NCBI GenBank assembly: GCA_021812735.1
Contig: JAKAMV010000214.1
Coordinates: 1 to 11,781, forward strand
Direction of reading: 5' to 3'
DNA: 11,781 nucleotides
Origin: Chloroflexota bacterium
GTDB lineage: Bacteria; Chloroflexota; Limnocylindria; Limnocylindrales; CSP1-4
In this document: positions 1 through 5,750 of the stretch, piece after piece
How the letters are laid out: each line of letters begins with the position of its first letter
How positions within the stretch are numbered: position 1 is the first letter of the stretch
The notes under the pieces: model-generated
What the model saw: only the letters and a program-made list of their open reading frames with translations
Told to the model about the DNA's origin: nothing
Databases searched by the model: none
Translations under genes and position numbers: made by a program

Positions 1-44
1 TCGAGTACCTCGTCGCCTCCTTCGACGAGCTGGTCTACGTCTGA
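1..44 (+). CDS. 3' end of an unidentified gene (partial)
   Basis: In the frame that starts at base 3, thirteen sense codons (EYLVASFDELVYV) lead to a TGA at 42-44. The strong stem-loop about 25 bases further on fits the end of a real gene. The fragment is too short to assign to any family, and its function is unknown. It could be chance reading frame, but the codons have GC-rich third positions like the neighbouring genes. Confidence 0.4.
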   Translation, partial: EYLVASFDELVYV

Positions 45-69
45 CCGCCGCACAGCCGGGGCGCCCTTT

Positions 70-99
70 CGGCAGGCTCACCCGATCGGGGAGCCGCCG
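70..99 (+). terminator. Stem-loop after the partial upstream gene
   Basis: The halves CGGC-A-GGCTC-A-CCC and GGG-GAGCC-GCCG pair around a GATC loop. This gives twelve base pairs with two single-A bulges. It lies 25 bases after the stop of the partial gene. No T-run follows, so it is either a GC-rich T-less terminator or only an mRNA 3'-end structure. A second short hairpin, GCCGGCC-CT-GGCCGGC, lies at 132-147. Confidence 0.4.
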
Positions 100-210
100 C
101 CCCTCGAGCCGCATGCGCCGCTGACCCGTTCGCCGGCCCTGGCCGGCACCTGGCGGCGTCATCTGCCGACCGGGCCCTCCGCGCCGTCGTCGGAATCCGC
201 CGCCGGCCCC

Positions 211-1152
211 GTGGCGGTGTCGACGCCCCACGGGGCGCGCGGCGCCGCGAGTCGGGCCGCGAGTCGGGCCGCGCGGGAGGAGGGGAGCGTCGAGAGCCAC
301 CCGCCGGGTCGCGTCGCGGAGGCTGTCAGGCTCGTCCATCCGTTCCCGTCCCTGCTGGACGGCGCGGTGGTGGCGGTGGTCGCGGCCGTCGCCGGCGCGT
401 CACCGCCCCGTGCCCTGCTGCTCGGGGCCTCGATGGCGCTCCTCCAGTTCGCCGTCGGCACCCTCAACGACCTCGTCGACGCGCCCCGCGATGCGGTCGC
501 GAAGCGCCGCAAGCCGATCCCCGACGGTGTCGTGGGGGCGCTCGCGGCGCGTGGGGTGCTCGCCGTCAGTACCGTCGGCGGGCTCGTGCTGGCGGTGGCC
601 GGCGGACCGCTGACGGCGCTCCTGGCGGCGGCCATCCTCGCGATCGGCGCCTGGTACGACCTGGTGGCCAACGGCACCCGGCTGTCTTGGCTCCCGCTGG
701 CCCTCGGGGTGCCGCTCCTGCCCGTCTACGGCTGGCTCGGGGCGACGGGCGGCCTGCCGCAGGCGTTCGCGGTGCTCGTCCCGGCTGCCGCCGTGGCCGG
801 GGCCGCCTTGGCGATCGCCAACGGGGCGGTGGACATCGAGCGGGATGCCGCCGCCGCCAAGTTGTCGCTGCCCGTGGCGCTCGGCCCGGTGCGCGCCGCA
901 GGCGTCGTGCTCGCCCTGCAGGTTCTGGTGGCCGCGCTCGCTGTCGCCTCCGCGTCGAGGCTCGGGGCGAGTGGGCCCTGGCTGACCATCGCGGCGACGG
1001 CGACCCTGGTGCCCGTCGCCGGGGCCCTCCTCGGGCTCGTGGCTGCCAGCCGTGGTCCGGGCGCTCGGGAGGTGGCCTTCGAGATCCAGGCGGTTGGCCT
1101 GGGGCTCCTGGTGGTGGCCTGGGTCAACGCGGTGAGCGTGGCCGCGGCCTGA
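211..1152 (+). CDS. UbiA-family membrane prenyltransferase
   Basis: This is a predicted integral membrane prenyltransferase of the UbiA superfamily, which transfers isoprenoid chains from polyprenyl diphosphates to aromatic or other acceptors. The first Asp-rich motif is clear (N86-D87-x2-D90-x3-D94, followed by K98-R99 and P102). The second is N204-x3-D208-x3-D212-x4-K217. Eight or nine hydrophobic segments fill residues 50-312, and the typical YDL...SWLP loop is at 149-162. The acceptor cannot be read from the sequence; quinone, heme or lipid roles are all possible. The start is uncertain. GTG211 has no good ribosome site, and the first 40 residues are Ala/Arg-rich and partly made of a 12-bp tandem repeat. 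A strong GGAGGAGGGGAG at 276-287 is followed by GTC, which is not a normal start. Nearby genes give no pathway clue. Confidence 0.82.
   Translation: MAVSTPHGARGAASRAASRAAREEGSVESHPPGRVAEAVRLVHPFPSLLDGAVVAVVAAVAGASPPRALLLGASMALLQFAVGTLNDLVDAPRDAVAKRRKPIPDGVVGALAARGVLAVSTVGGLVLAVAGGPLTALLAAAILAIGAWYDLVANGTRLSWLPLALGVPLLPVYGWLGATGGLPQAFAVLVPAAAVAGAALAIANGAVDIERDAAAAKLSLPVALGPVRAAGVVLALQVLVAALAVASASRLGASGPWLTIAATATLVPVAGALLGLVAASRGPGAREVAFEIQAVGLGLLVVAWVNAVSVAAA
244..273 (+). repeat. 12-bp tandem repeat in the prenyltransferase N-terminus
   Basis: GCCGCGAGTCGG occurs twice in tandem (244-255 and 256-267), and GCCGCG starts a third copy. In frame it encodes AASRAASRAAR. It lies before the first membrane segment, so it may be non-essential tail or may precede the true start codon. 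Confidence 0.75.
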
Positions 1153-1332
1153 CAGAGGGCCTGAAACGAGGTAGGCCCGCCAGGCCTCAGAAGAGGGAGG
1201 ACGGGTCGGTGCGCACCCGCAATCCCCATGGTCCCACCGGCCGCCCGGGACGACCGTACCCCTAACGGACCCCTTCGCGAGGTCGTTATCCAAGGCATCA
1301 CGCCGCACCACGGTTGGAGGACATCAGCGTCC
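1153..1332 (+). other. Intergenic region, prenyltransferase to exported protein
   Basis: No gene is seen in these 180 bases. Near the upstream stop, GAG(G)GCCTG at 1155-1163 can pair with CAGGCCTC at 1181-1188 across a 17-base loop, a possible weak 3'-end structure. A dyad at 1263-1288 lies upstream of the next gene and is listed separately. GGAGG at 1316-1320 is the likely ribosome site for the ATG at 1333. Confidence 0.5.
1263..1288. promoter_or_regulatory. TAACG...CGTTA dyad, possible operator or promoter
   Basis: TAACGGACC at 1263-1271 and GGTCGTTA at 1281-1288 form an inverted repeat with one unpaired base. It lies 45 bases before the start of the exported protein. The AAC...CGTT spacing of about 17 bases also resembles an extracytoplasmic-function sigma promoter (known pattern GGAAC-N16-CGTT), but the -35 match is poor. 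Either reading is inference. Confidence 0.25.
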
Positions 1333-1899
1333 ATGTCGTTTCTGCAGCAGCGCTTCCGGGGTCTGGGCATCGCGCTCGCGGTGCTGGCGATCTCCGCGGG
1401 GGCGGTCTTCGCTGCGGCCCCGTCGATGACCCCTGCGTCGTCGCACGCCGCCAGCGAGGCCAAGAACCTGACCACCACCAACGATCCCAGCGAGTCTCCC
1501 GCGCCGTCGGCGAGCCCCTCGGCGAGCCCCTCGGCGAACCCGTCCGAGAGCCCCTCGGCGAGCCCGTCGGCCAGCCCGTCTGCGAGCCCGTCTGCGAGCC
1601 CGTCGGGAAGCCCCAGCCCGGACACGCACGGCGCCCTGGTGTCCACCGCCGCGCAGATGCCCACCCCGTCGGGCTTCCCCAACCACGGCGCCTTCGTGTC
1701 GTGCGTGGCGCACCTGCACGTGCCGCTGGCAAGCTTCGACTGGAGCACCGTGACGCCCGCATCGTGCGGGATCGCGCCGGCAGGCTCGGCCCAGCCCGAG
1801 GCAACGGGTCTCGGCCAGGGGTCGGTGCACTCGGCTCAAGGCAAAGCGCACGGCCAGGGACACGGCCAGGGACACGGCAACTCGCAGCAAGGGGACTGA
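1333..1899 (+). CDS. Small exported protein with Ser/Pro (SASP-type) repeat linker
   Basis: This is a 188-residue protein of unknown function that is probably secreted or cell-surface. Residues 1-29 look like a signal peptide: Arg at 7 and 9, a hydrophobic core at 11-26, then AAAP. Residues 51-96 are a low-complexity S-A-S-P/S-E-S-P linker. Residues 97-150 are the only ordered-looking part, with an HGAxVS motif twice (99-104 and 118-123) and two cysteines (C124, C145) that could form a disulfide. The tail is Gly/His/Gln-rich (GQGHGQGHG). ATG1333 is chosen because the signal peptide begins there and GGAGG lies 12 bases upstream. The longer open frame from 1228 lacks a ribosome site. No family is recognised. 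A cell-wall-spanning or sheath-like role would be only a guess. Confidence 0.7.
   Translation: MSFLQQRFRGLGIALAVLAISAGAVFAAAPSMTPASSHAASEAKNLTTTNDPSESPAPSASPSASPSANPSESPSASPSASPSASPSASPSGSPSPDTHGALVSTAAQMPTPSGFPNHGAFVSCVAHLHVPLASFDWSTVTPASCGIAPAGSAQPEATGLGQGSVHSAQGKAHGQGHGQGHGNSQQGD
1506..1620 (+). repeat. Degenerate 12-bp tandem repeats encoding S-x-S-P
   Basis: About nine copies of a 12-base unit close to TCGGCGAGCCCC run head to tail inside the exported-protein gene. Adjacent copies are identical or nearly so (for example TCTGCGAGCCCG twice), which suggests recent slippage expansion. A second small pair, CACGGCCAGGGA twice, is at 1849-1872 in the same gene. Confidence 0.8.
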
Positions 1900-1927
1900 C
1901 CCCCGGCCGGATCCCCGGCACAACAAC

Positions 1928-1954
1928 GAAGCCGGCGCCAGTGGCGCCGGCTTC
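1928..1954. terminator. Bidirectional intrinsic terminator between convergent genes
   Basis: GAAGCCGGCGCC at 1928-1939 pairs perfectly with GGCGCCGGCTTC at 1943-1954 around an AGT loop, giving a 12-bp stem. TTCTTCGT lies after it on the plus strand, and TTGTTG follows on the minus strand. It sits 28 bases past the stop of the exported-protein gene and 38 bases past the parB stop, so it can serve both. Confidence 0.85.
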
Positions 1955-1992
1955 TTCGTGCCGCGGAGGCGATCCCGCCTGCGGTCGGCGAG

Positions 1993-3024
1993 CTAGCGGT
2001 CGGGGTCGCCGCTCCGAACGACCGCGATCGCGTTCTCGAGGCGCAGCTTGGCGATGGTCAGGTACTTGGCGAGGTTCGCCCTGTCCGTGGAGCCGATGGA
2101 CTCGAGCAGGCGCGGGTCGCGGATCACCCCGAGGAGCTCCTCCACCGCCCCGTTGAGCTGGGCCTTGGCCGCATGCAGGCTGTCGTCCTTGAGATCCTGG
2201 TGCGGGACCCCTGCGGCCCAGCCGACATCCGCCGCCTGCGGGCCAGACGTCGCGGCGGGCTCGACAGGGATCTGCGGTGGGGCTGCCGACACCGGGTCCT
2301 CGCCGCCTCCGTCCGTGTGGCGGGCGGGACGACCCTCGATCCGCTCCCGGAGCTTGACCAGCGAGAGCTCGTTCCGGGCGACGGCCTCCGCCAGCCGCCT
2401 GCGCTTGCGCGGGTCGGCGACCTTCATCAGCTCGTAGGCGTGGGACAGCGTGTCCTTGCGCAAAGACACGAGCTCCCGCACCTCGGGCGGTGCATCCGCC
2501 AGCCGGAGCCGGTTCTCGAGGTAGCCCTTGTCCTTGCCCAGCTTGTCCGCCAGACGCCGGATGCTGTAGCCGTGCTCCCTGATCATCCGGTCATACATCA
2601 CCGCCTCGTCGAGCGGGGAGATGTCCTCGCGCTGGAGGTTCTCGATGATGGAGATCTCGAGCGCAGTCGAGTCGTCGATGTCCTCGACGAGGGCGGGGAT
2701 CGCCGACTGGCCGGCGAGCCTCGACGCCCGCCAGCGTCGCTCGCCCGCGATCAACTGGAAGCGGTTCTCGTCGATCGGGCGGACCAGGATCGGCTGGAGG
2801 ACGCCGTGCTCGCGAATGGACGCGGCCAGCTCCTCGAGGGTCGCCTGGTCGAACACGAGCCGCGGATTCTCCGGGTTTGGCTCGATGCGGTCCACCGCGA
2901 CCAGCTTGACGCCCGTCGAGCGGTGGGTCGTCTCGGGTGAGAGCAGACTGACGATGGCGGGAGACAGCTCCCGCTCCTCGGACAGTCGGCGGGCGGCGGC
3001 GGCGCGGAAGTCAGGCCTGGCCAA
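1993..3024 (-). CDS. parB: ParB/Spo0J-family chromosome segregation protein
   Basis: ParB is the centromere-binding CTP switch that loads at parS and works with ParA to segregate the chromosome. The N-terminal ParB/Srx domain covers about residues 40-135, with the CTP-pocket motifs GERRWRAS (94-101) and ENLQRED (128-134, followed by SPLDEA). A helix-turn-helix is at about 153-175 ([20 protein letters not shown]). A disordered Pro/Ala linker spans about 232-282. The last 60 residues are a helical domain ([15 protein letters not shown]...[16 protein letters not shown]) that differs from the short dimerization domain of Bacillus ParB. Length is 343 residues, against about 280-330 usually. The start is TTG, fixed by GGAGGTGA six bases upstream, and the gene overlaps the end of parA by 14 bases, so translation is probably coupled. 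One copy of the dispersed palindrome lies within the gene at 2452-2467. Confidence 0.95.
   Translation of the reverse strand: MARPDFRAAAARRLSEERELSPAIVSLLSPETTHRSTGVKLVAVDRIEPNPENPRLVFDQATLEELAASIREHGVLQPILVRPIDENRFQLIAGERRWRASRLAGQSAIPALVEDIDDSTALEISIIENLQREDISPLDEAVMYDRMIREHGYSIRRLADKLGKDKGYLENRLRLADAPPEVRELVSLRKDTLSHAYELMKVADPRKRRRLAEAVARNELSLVKLRERIEGRPARHTDGGGEDPVSAAPPQIPVEPAATSGPQAADVGWAAGVPHQDLKDDSLHAAKAQLNGAVEELLGVIRDPRLLESIGSTDRANLAKYLTIAKLRLENAIAVVRSGDPDR
2452..2467. repeat. Dispersed palindrome, copy 1 (inside parB)
   Basis: GTCCTTGCGCAAAGAC is identical to copy 4. With flanks, GTG and CAC extend the dyad to 2450-2469. On the minus strand it is translated within VSLRKDT, shortly after the ParB helix-turn-helix. 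The coding region tolerates it in a structured part of the protein, so chance or codon-level convergence is possible for this copy. Confidence 0.7.
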
Positions 3025-3781
3025 GCTCGATCACCTCCCGGGCGAGCTCGCGGTACGTCCGTGCCGCGTCCGACGAGCCGGCATACGCGGTGATCGGACG
3101 GCCGACGAGCGGCGCCTCTCCCAGCTTCACGCTGGTCCGGATGATGGAGTTGAAGACGTGGTGGTCGCCGACGATGCGCAGCTCGTCGAGCATGTCCTTG
3201 GCGAGGTTCGTCCGGCCGTCGAAGAAGGTCGGGAGCAGGCCGAGGATGCGCAGGTCTCGGTTGAGCTTCTGGCGGATCGCGCTGATGACCTTCACGAGGT
3301 TGGTCAGGCCCTTCATCGCGTAGTACTGCGTCTGCACCGGGATGATCACGCTGTCGGCGGCAACGAGGCCGTTGACGGTGAGCAGGCCGAGGTTCGGGGG
3401 GCAGTCGATCAGGACGTAGTCGTATGTGTCGATGGCCTCGCGCATCGCCTCGCGCAGGATCGACTCACGACCGAGCGCGGTGAACAGCTCGCCCTCGGTG
3501 CTGGCGAGGTCGATGTGGGCAGGCGCCACGTCGATGCCGGCGGTCTCGGTCGGGAGGATGACCTCGGCGAGGGTCGCGCGGCCGTCCGCGAGCACATCGG
3601 CCATGGACCGGTCCACAGTGTTGAGGTTGATGCCCACGCCGGCCGTCAGGTTCGCCTGCGGGTCCATGTCGACGAGGAGGATGCGTCGGCTCTCCTCGGC
3701 GAGGGCGCCCGCAAGGTTGATCGCGGTCGTTGTCTTGCCGACGCCGCCCTTCTGGTTGGCGATGGCGATCACGTGCGTCAA
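3011..3781 (-). CDS. parA: ParA/Soj-family segregation ATPase
   Basis: ParA is the deviant-Walker ATPase that forms DNA-bound gradients to position ParB-origin complexes on the nucleoid. From the chosen start the protein is 256 residues, the usual Soj size. It has KGGVGKTT (Walker A, residues 11-18, with signature Lys at 11), DMDPQANLT (38-46) and VLIDCPP (Walker B, Asp126). The start is taken as TTG3781 because [13 protein letters not shown] is the typical ParA N-terminus and GAGGT lies six bases upstream. The frame continues upstream to 3958, but that extension looks like non-coding Arg/Pro/Ser-rich translation. The gene heads the parA-parB operon and diverges from pccB. DnaA-box-like sites lie 87-128 bases upstream of its start. 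No rnpA, yidC or rsmG genes, the usual companions near the origin, are seen in the window. Confidence 0.95.
   Translation of the reverse strand: MTHVIAIANQKGGVGKTTTAINLAGALAEESRRILLVDMDPQANLTAGVGINLNTVDRSMADVLADGRATLAEVILPTETAGIDVAPAHIDLASTEGELFTALGRESILREAMREAIDTYDYVLIDCPPNLGLLTVNGLVAADSVIIPVQTQYYAMKGLTNLVKVISAIRQKLNRDLRILGLLPTFFDGRTNLAKDMLDELRIVGDHHVFNSIIRTSVKLGEAPLVGRPITAYAGSSDAARTYRELAREVIELGQA
3031..3038 (-). promoter_or_regulatory. Shine-Dalgarno site setting the parB TTG start
   Basis: On the minus strand GGAGGTGA lies six bases before TTG3024, inside the end of parA. This near-perfect anti-16S match supports the unusual TTG start and translational coupling. Confidence 0.85.
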
Positions 3782-3787
3782 GGGCAG

Positions 3788-3793
3788 TACCTC
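3788..3793 (-). promoter_or_regulatory. Shine-Dalgarno site setting the parA TTG start
   Basis: On the minus strand GAGGTA lies six bases before TTG3781. It supports starting ParA at the residue where family similarity begins, not at the upstream ATG. Confidence 0.7.
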
Positions 3794-3867
3794 GGTGGCG
3801 TGCGGTCGTCGATGGGGAGCGGAGGTGGGGCGAATGCTACCTCGCCGGGGTGGGGAGCGGTCCCCGC

Positions 3868-3909
3868 TTTTCCACAGCCGCCCTGAGTTGTGCACCATTC
3901 TGTGGATAT
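3868..3909. promoter_or_regulatory. DnaA-box-like cluster upstream of parA
   Basis: TTTTCCACA (3868-3876, plus strand) and ATATCCACA (minus strand of 3901-3909) each differ from the DnaA box TTATCCACA at one position. TGGTGCACA (minus strand of 3889-3897) differs from TTATGCACA at two. The outer two also form an inverted repeat, TCCACAG...CTGTGGA, so a repressor operator is an alternative. The spacing and the lack of an AT-rich tract do not make this a clear origin. Confidence 0.3.
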
Positions 3910-4080
3910 GTCGAGCGCTCGCGCCCGCGATGGCGGCGATTCCTGCGCCTTGATTCACGAGCCTTTACCGATCGTTCACGCGCTGATCACGTGTCGGCGT
4001 GCGGGCGGACCGCGGGCTCGGGAGGCGGACGGACCGGCCGGATGCCTTCCGGCCCTCGCGTGCGGGCTGCCCCGGGCGCC

Positions 4081-4086
4081 TATGAT
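4081..4086 (+). promoter_or_regulatory. Possible -10 element of the pccB operon promoter
   Basis: TATGAT stands out in an otherwise GC-rich stretch 62 bases before pccB and closely matches the sigma-70 -10 consensus TATAAT. No good -35 is seen about 17 bases upstream. If it is used, transcription would begin near 4093 and the palindrome at 4102-4119 would lie at about +10 to +27. Confidence 0.4.
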
Positions 4087-4101
4087 GGGGCCATTCCCCG
4101 A

Positions 4102-4119
4102 CGTCTTTGTGCAAAGACG
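4102..4119. repeat. Dispersed palindrome, copy 2 (pccB leader)
   Basis: CGTCTTTGTGCAAAGACG has perfect 8-bp arms around a central TG. It lies 30 bases before the pccB start and just downstream of the putative -10 element. The 18-base sequence is identical to the copy at 5714-5731. No T-run follows and the two-base loop is strained, so a protein-bound DNA dyad is likelier than a terminator. Confidence 0.85.
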
Positions 4120-4133
4120 GCCTCAGCCCACAC

Positions 4134-4139
4134 GGAGGT
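4134..4139 (+). promoter_or_regulatory. Shine-Dalgarno site setting the pccB GTG start
   Basis: GGAGGT lies nine bases before GTG4149. It supports a start there and not at GTG4107, which lies inside the palindrome and would add residues without family similarity. Confidence 0.85.
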
Positions 4140-4148
4140 ACGCCTGGC

Positions 4149-5702
4149 GTGTCCAGCAACGCGGAGCGGCTCGAGCGGCTCGAGCGAATGCGCCAGGAGG
4201 CGCAGCAGGGCGGGGGGCCCGTGCGGACCGAACGCCAACACGCCTGGGGCAAGCTCACGGCGCGGGAGCGCCTGGAGCTGCTGCTCGATCCCGGGTCCTT
4301 CGTCGAGCTCGATGCGTTCGTGACCCACCGGGCGACCGAGTTCGGCCTCGACCGACAGCACTTCCTGGGCGACGGTGTGGTCACCGGCCACGGCACGATC
4401 GACGGGCGCCTGGTCTTCGTCTTCAGTCAGGACTTCACGGTCTTCGGCGGCTCGCTGTCCGAGGCCTACGCCGAGAAGATCTGCAAGATCATGGATCTGG
4501 CCATGAAGGTCGGAGCCCCGGTGATCGGCCTCAACGACTCCGGCGGGGCGCGGATCCAGGAAGGCGTCGCCTCGCTCGGCGGCTACGCCGAGATCTTCCT
4601 GCGCAACGTCATGGCGTCAGGTGTCGTGCCGCAGATCTCGGTGATCATGGGGCCGTGCGCCGGGGGAGCGGTGTACTCGCCCGCGATGACCGACTTCACC
4701 GTCATGGTCGAGGGAACGAGCTACATGTTCGTGACCGGACCCAACGTCGTGAAGGCGGTGACACACGAGGAGGTGGACTCGGAGGCGCTCGGCGGCGCCA
4801 GCGTCCACACCGGTCGCAGCGGCGTCGCGCACTTGGCGGCCAAGGACGAAGCCGAGGCGCTCGAGCAGGTCAAGACGCTGCTGTCGCACCTGCCGCAGAA
4901 CAACCTCGCCGACGTGCCCATCGTTGCGACGCACGACCCGGTCGACCGGATGGACCCGGACCTGGACGGTGTTGTCCCCGAAGACCCGCTGCGCCCGTAC
5001 GACATGCACGATGTGCTGCGCCGCGTGGTGGACGACGGCGCCTTCTTCGAGATCCAGCCGCAGTGGGCGGGCAACATCATCATCGGCTTCGCCCGGATCG
5101 GCGGCCGGTCGGTCGGGATCGTGGCGCAGCAGCCGGCGGTCCTCGCCGGCGCGCTGGACATCGACGCGTCCGTCAAGGCGGCGCGATTCGTCCGGACATG
5201 CGATGCGTTCAACGTTCCGCTCGTGACGTTCGTCGATGTGCCGGGCTTCCTGCCGGGCGTGGCGCAGGAGCACGGGGGGATCATCAAGCACGGCGCGAAG
5301 CTGCTCTTCGCGTACTGCGAGGCGACCGTCCCGAAGGTCACCGTGATCACGCGCAAGGCGTACGGCGGCGCCTATGACGTCATGAGCAGCAAGCACATCC
5401 GCGGCGACCTCAACTTCGCGTGGCCCACCGCAGAGATCGCCGTGATGGGTGCGGAGGGGGCCGTCAACATCATCTTCAAGGACGCGATCACCGAGGCGGA
5501 GGACCCGACGGCGGAGCGCAAGCGGCTGGTGAGCGCGTACGAGGCGGAGTTCTCGAACCCCTACGTCGCAGCTGCCCGCGGCTACATCGACGAGGTGATC
5601 CTGCCGCGCGAGACGCGTCCGCGACTCGTGCGAGCCCTCGAGATCCTGGCCGACAAGCGCGACACGAACCCGCGGAAGAAGCATGGCAACATCCCGCTCT
5701 GA
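4149..5702 (+). CDS. pccB: Propionyl-CoA carboxylase beta (carboxyltransferase) subunit
   Basis: This subunit moves the carboxyl group from biotin to propionyl-CoA, giving methylmalonyl-CoA in the cytosol. The 517-residue length matches PccB. The N-terminal half carries [19 protein letters not shown] from residue 132 and the oxyanion motif [15 protein letters not shown] from 168. The C-terminal half has [17 protein letters not shown] and [12 protein letters not shown] (405-416). From recall of Streptomyces PccB, the Asp in GGAYDVM (D410 here) corresponds to D422, associated with propionyl- over acetyl-CoA preference. Together with the mutase and epimerase downstream this supports a propionyl-CoA role, although acetyl-CoA cannot be excluded. 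It heads a five-gene operon, and the start is set by GGAGGT nine bases upstream of GTG. A palindrome identical to the one in its leader lies 11 bases after its stop. Confidence 0.93.
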   Translation: MSSNAERLERLERMRQEAQQGGGPVRTERQHAWGKLTARERLELLLDPGSFVELDAFVTHRATEFGLDRQHFLGDGVVTGHGTIDGRLVFVFSQDFTVFGGSLSEAYAEKICKIMDLAMKVGAPVIGLNDSGGARIQEGVASLGGYAEIFLRNVMASGVVPQISVIMGPCAGGAVYSPAMTDFTVMVEGTSYMFVTGPNVVKAVTHEEVDSEALGGASVHTGRSGVAHLAAKDEAEALEQVKTLLSHLPQNNLADVPIVATHDPVDRMDPDLDGVVPEDPLRPYDMHDVLRRVVDDGAFFEIQPQWAGNIIIGFARIGGRSVGIVAQQPAVLAGALDIDASVKAARFVRTCDAFNVPLVTFVDVPGFLPGVAQEHGGIIKHGAKLLFAYCEATVPKVTVITRKAYGGAYDVMSSKHIRGDLNFAWPTAEIAVMGAEGAVNIIFKDAITEAEDPTAERKRLVSAYEAEFSNPYVAAARGYIDEVILPRETRPRLVRALEILADKRDTNPRKKHGNIPL

Positions 5703-5713
5703 GTCGCGCCGTC

Positions 5714-5731
5714 CGTCTTTGTGCAAAGACG
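5714..5731. repeat. Dispersed palindrome, copy 3 (pccB-biotin carboxylase gap)
   Basis: CGTCTTTGTGCAAAGACG is identical over 18 bases to copy 2. It fills much of the 48-base gap between pccB and the biotin carboxylase gene and ends 19 bases before the ATG. It could be an internal operator, an mRNA processing hairpin or simply an inserted repeat. Confidence 0.85.
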
Positions 5732-5750
5732 CCATTGCCGGGAGCATCCG

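Larger units (their letters stand above)
3782..4148. other. Divergent parA-pccB intergenic region
   Basis: This 367-base stretch between divergent genes has no convincing coding region. Going from parA to pccB it holds a short GGGGA...TCCCC hairpin (about 3852-3865) and a cluster of DnaA-box-like sites (3868-3909). It then has a 7-bp stem-loop GGCCGGA-TGCCT-TCCGGCC (4036-4054), a TATGAT element (4081-4086), a dispersed palindrome (4102-4119) and the pccB ribosome site (4134-4139). The promoters of both operons must lie here or within the flanking genes. Confidence 0.7.

Noticed and set aside
1228..1332. N-terminal extension of the exported protein from GTG1228
   Set aside because: There is no ribosome site, and it would place 35 polar residues before a clear signal peptide. 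ATG1333 has GGAGG upstream.
1501..1620. S-A-S-P repeats as small acid-soluble spore protein (SASP)
   Set aside because: The letters match only by coincidence. The protein has a signal peptide and low-complexity linker and none of the spore protein family motifs.
3768..3994. CACGTG cores at the parA start and near 3987 as possible parS sites
   Set aside because: The consensus TGTTTCACGTGAAACA is not matched outside the six-base core in either place, so these are not called parS.
4102..5731. The palindromes as Rho-independent terminators
   Set aside because: They have two-base loops, AT-rich inner stems and no T-tract. One lies within an operon and two lie inside genes.
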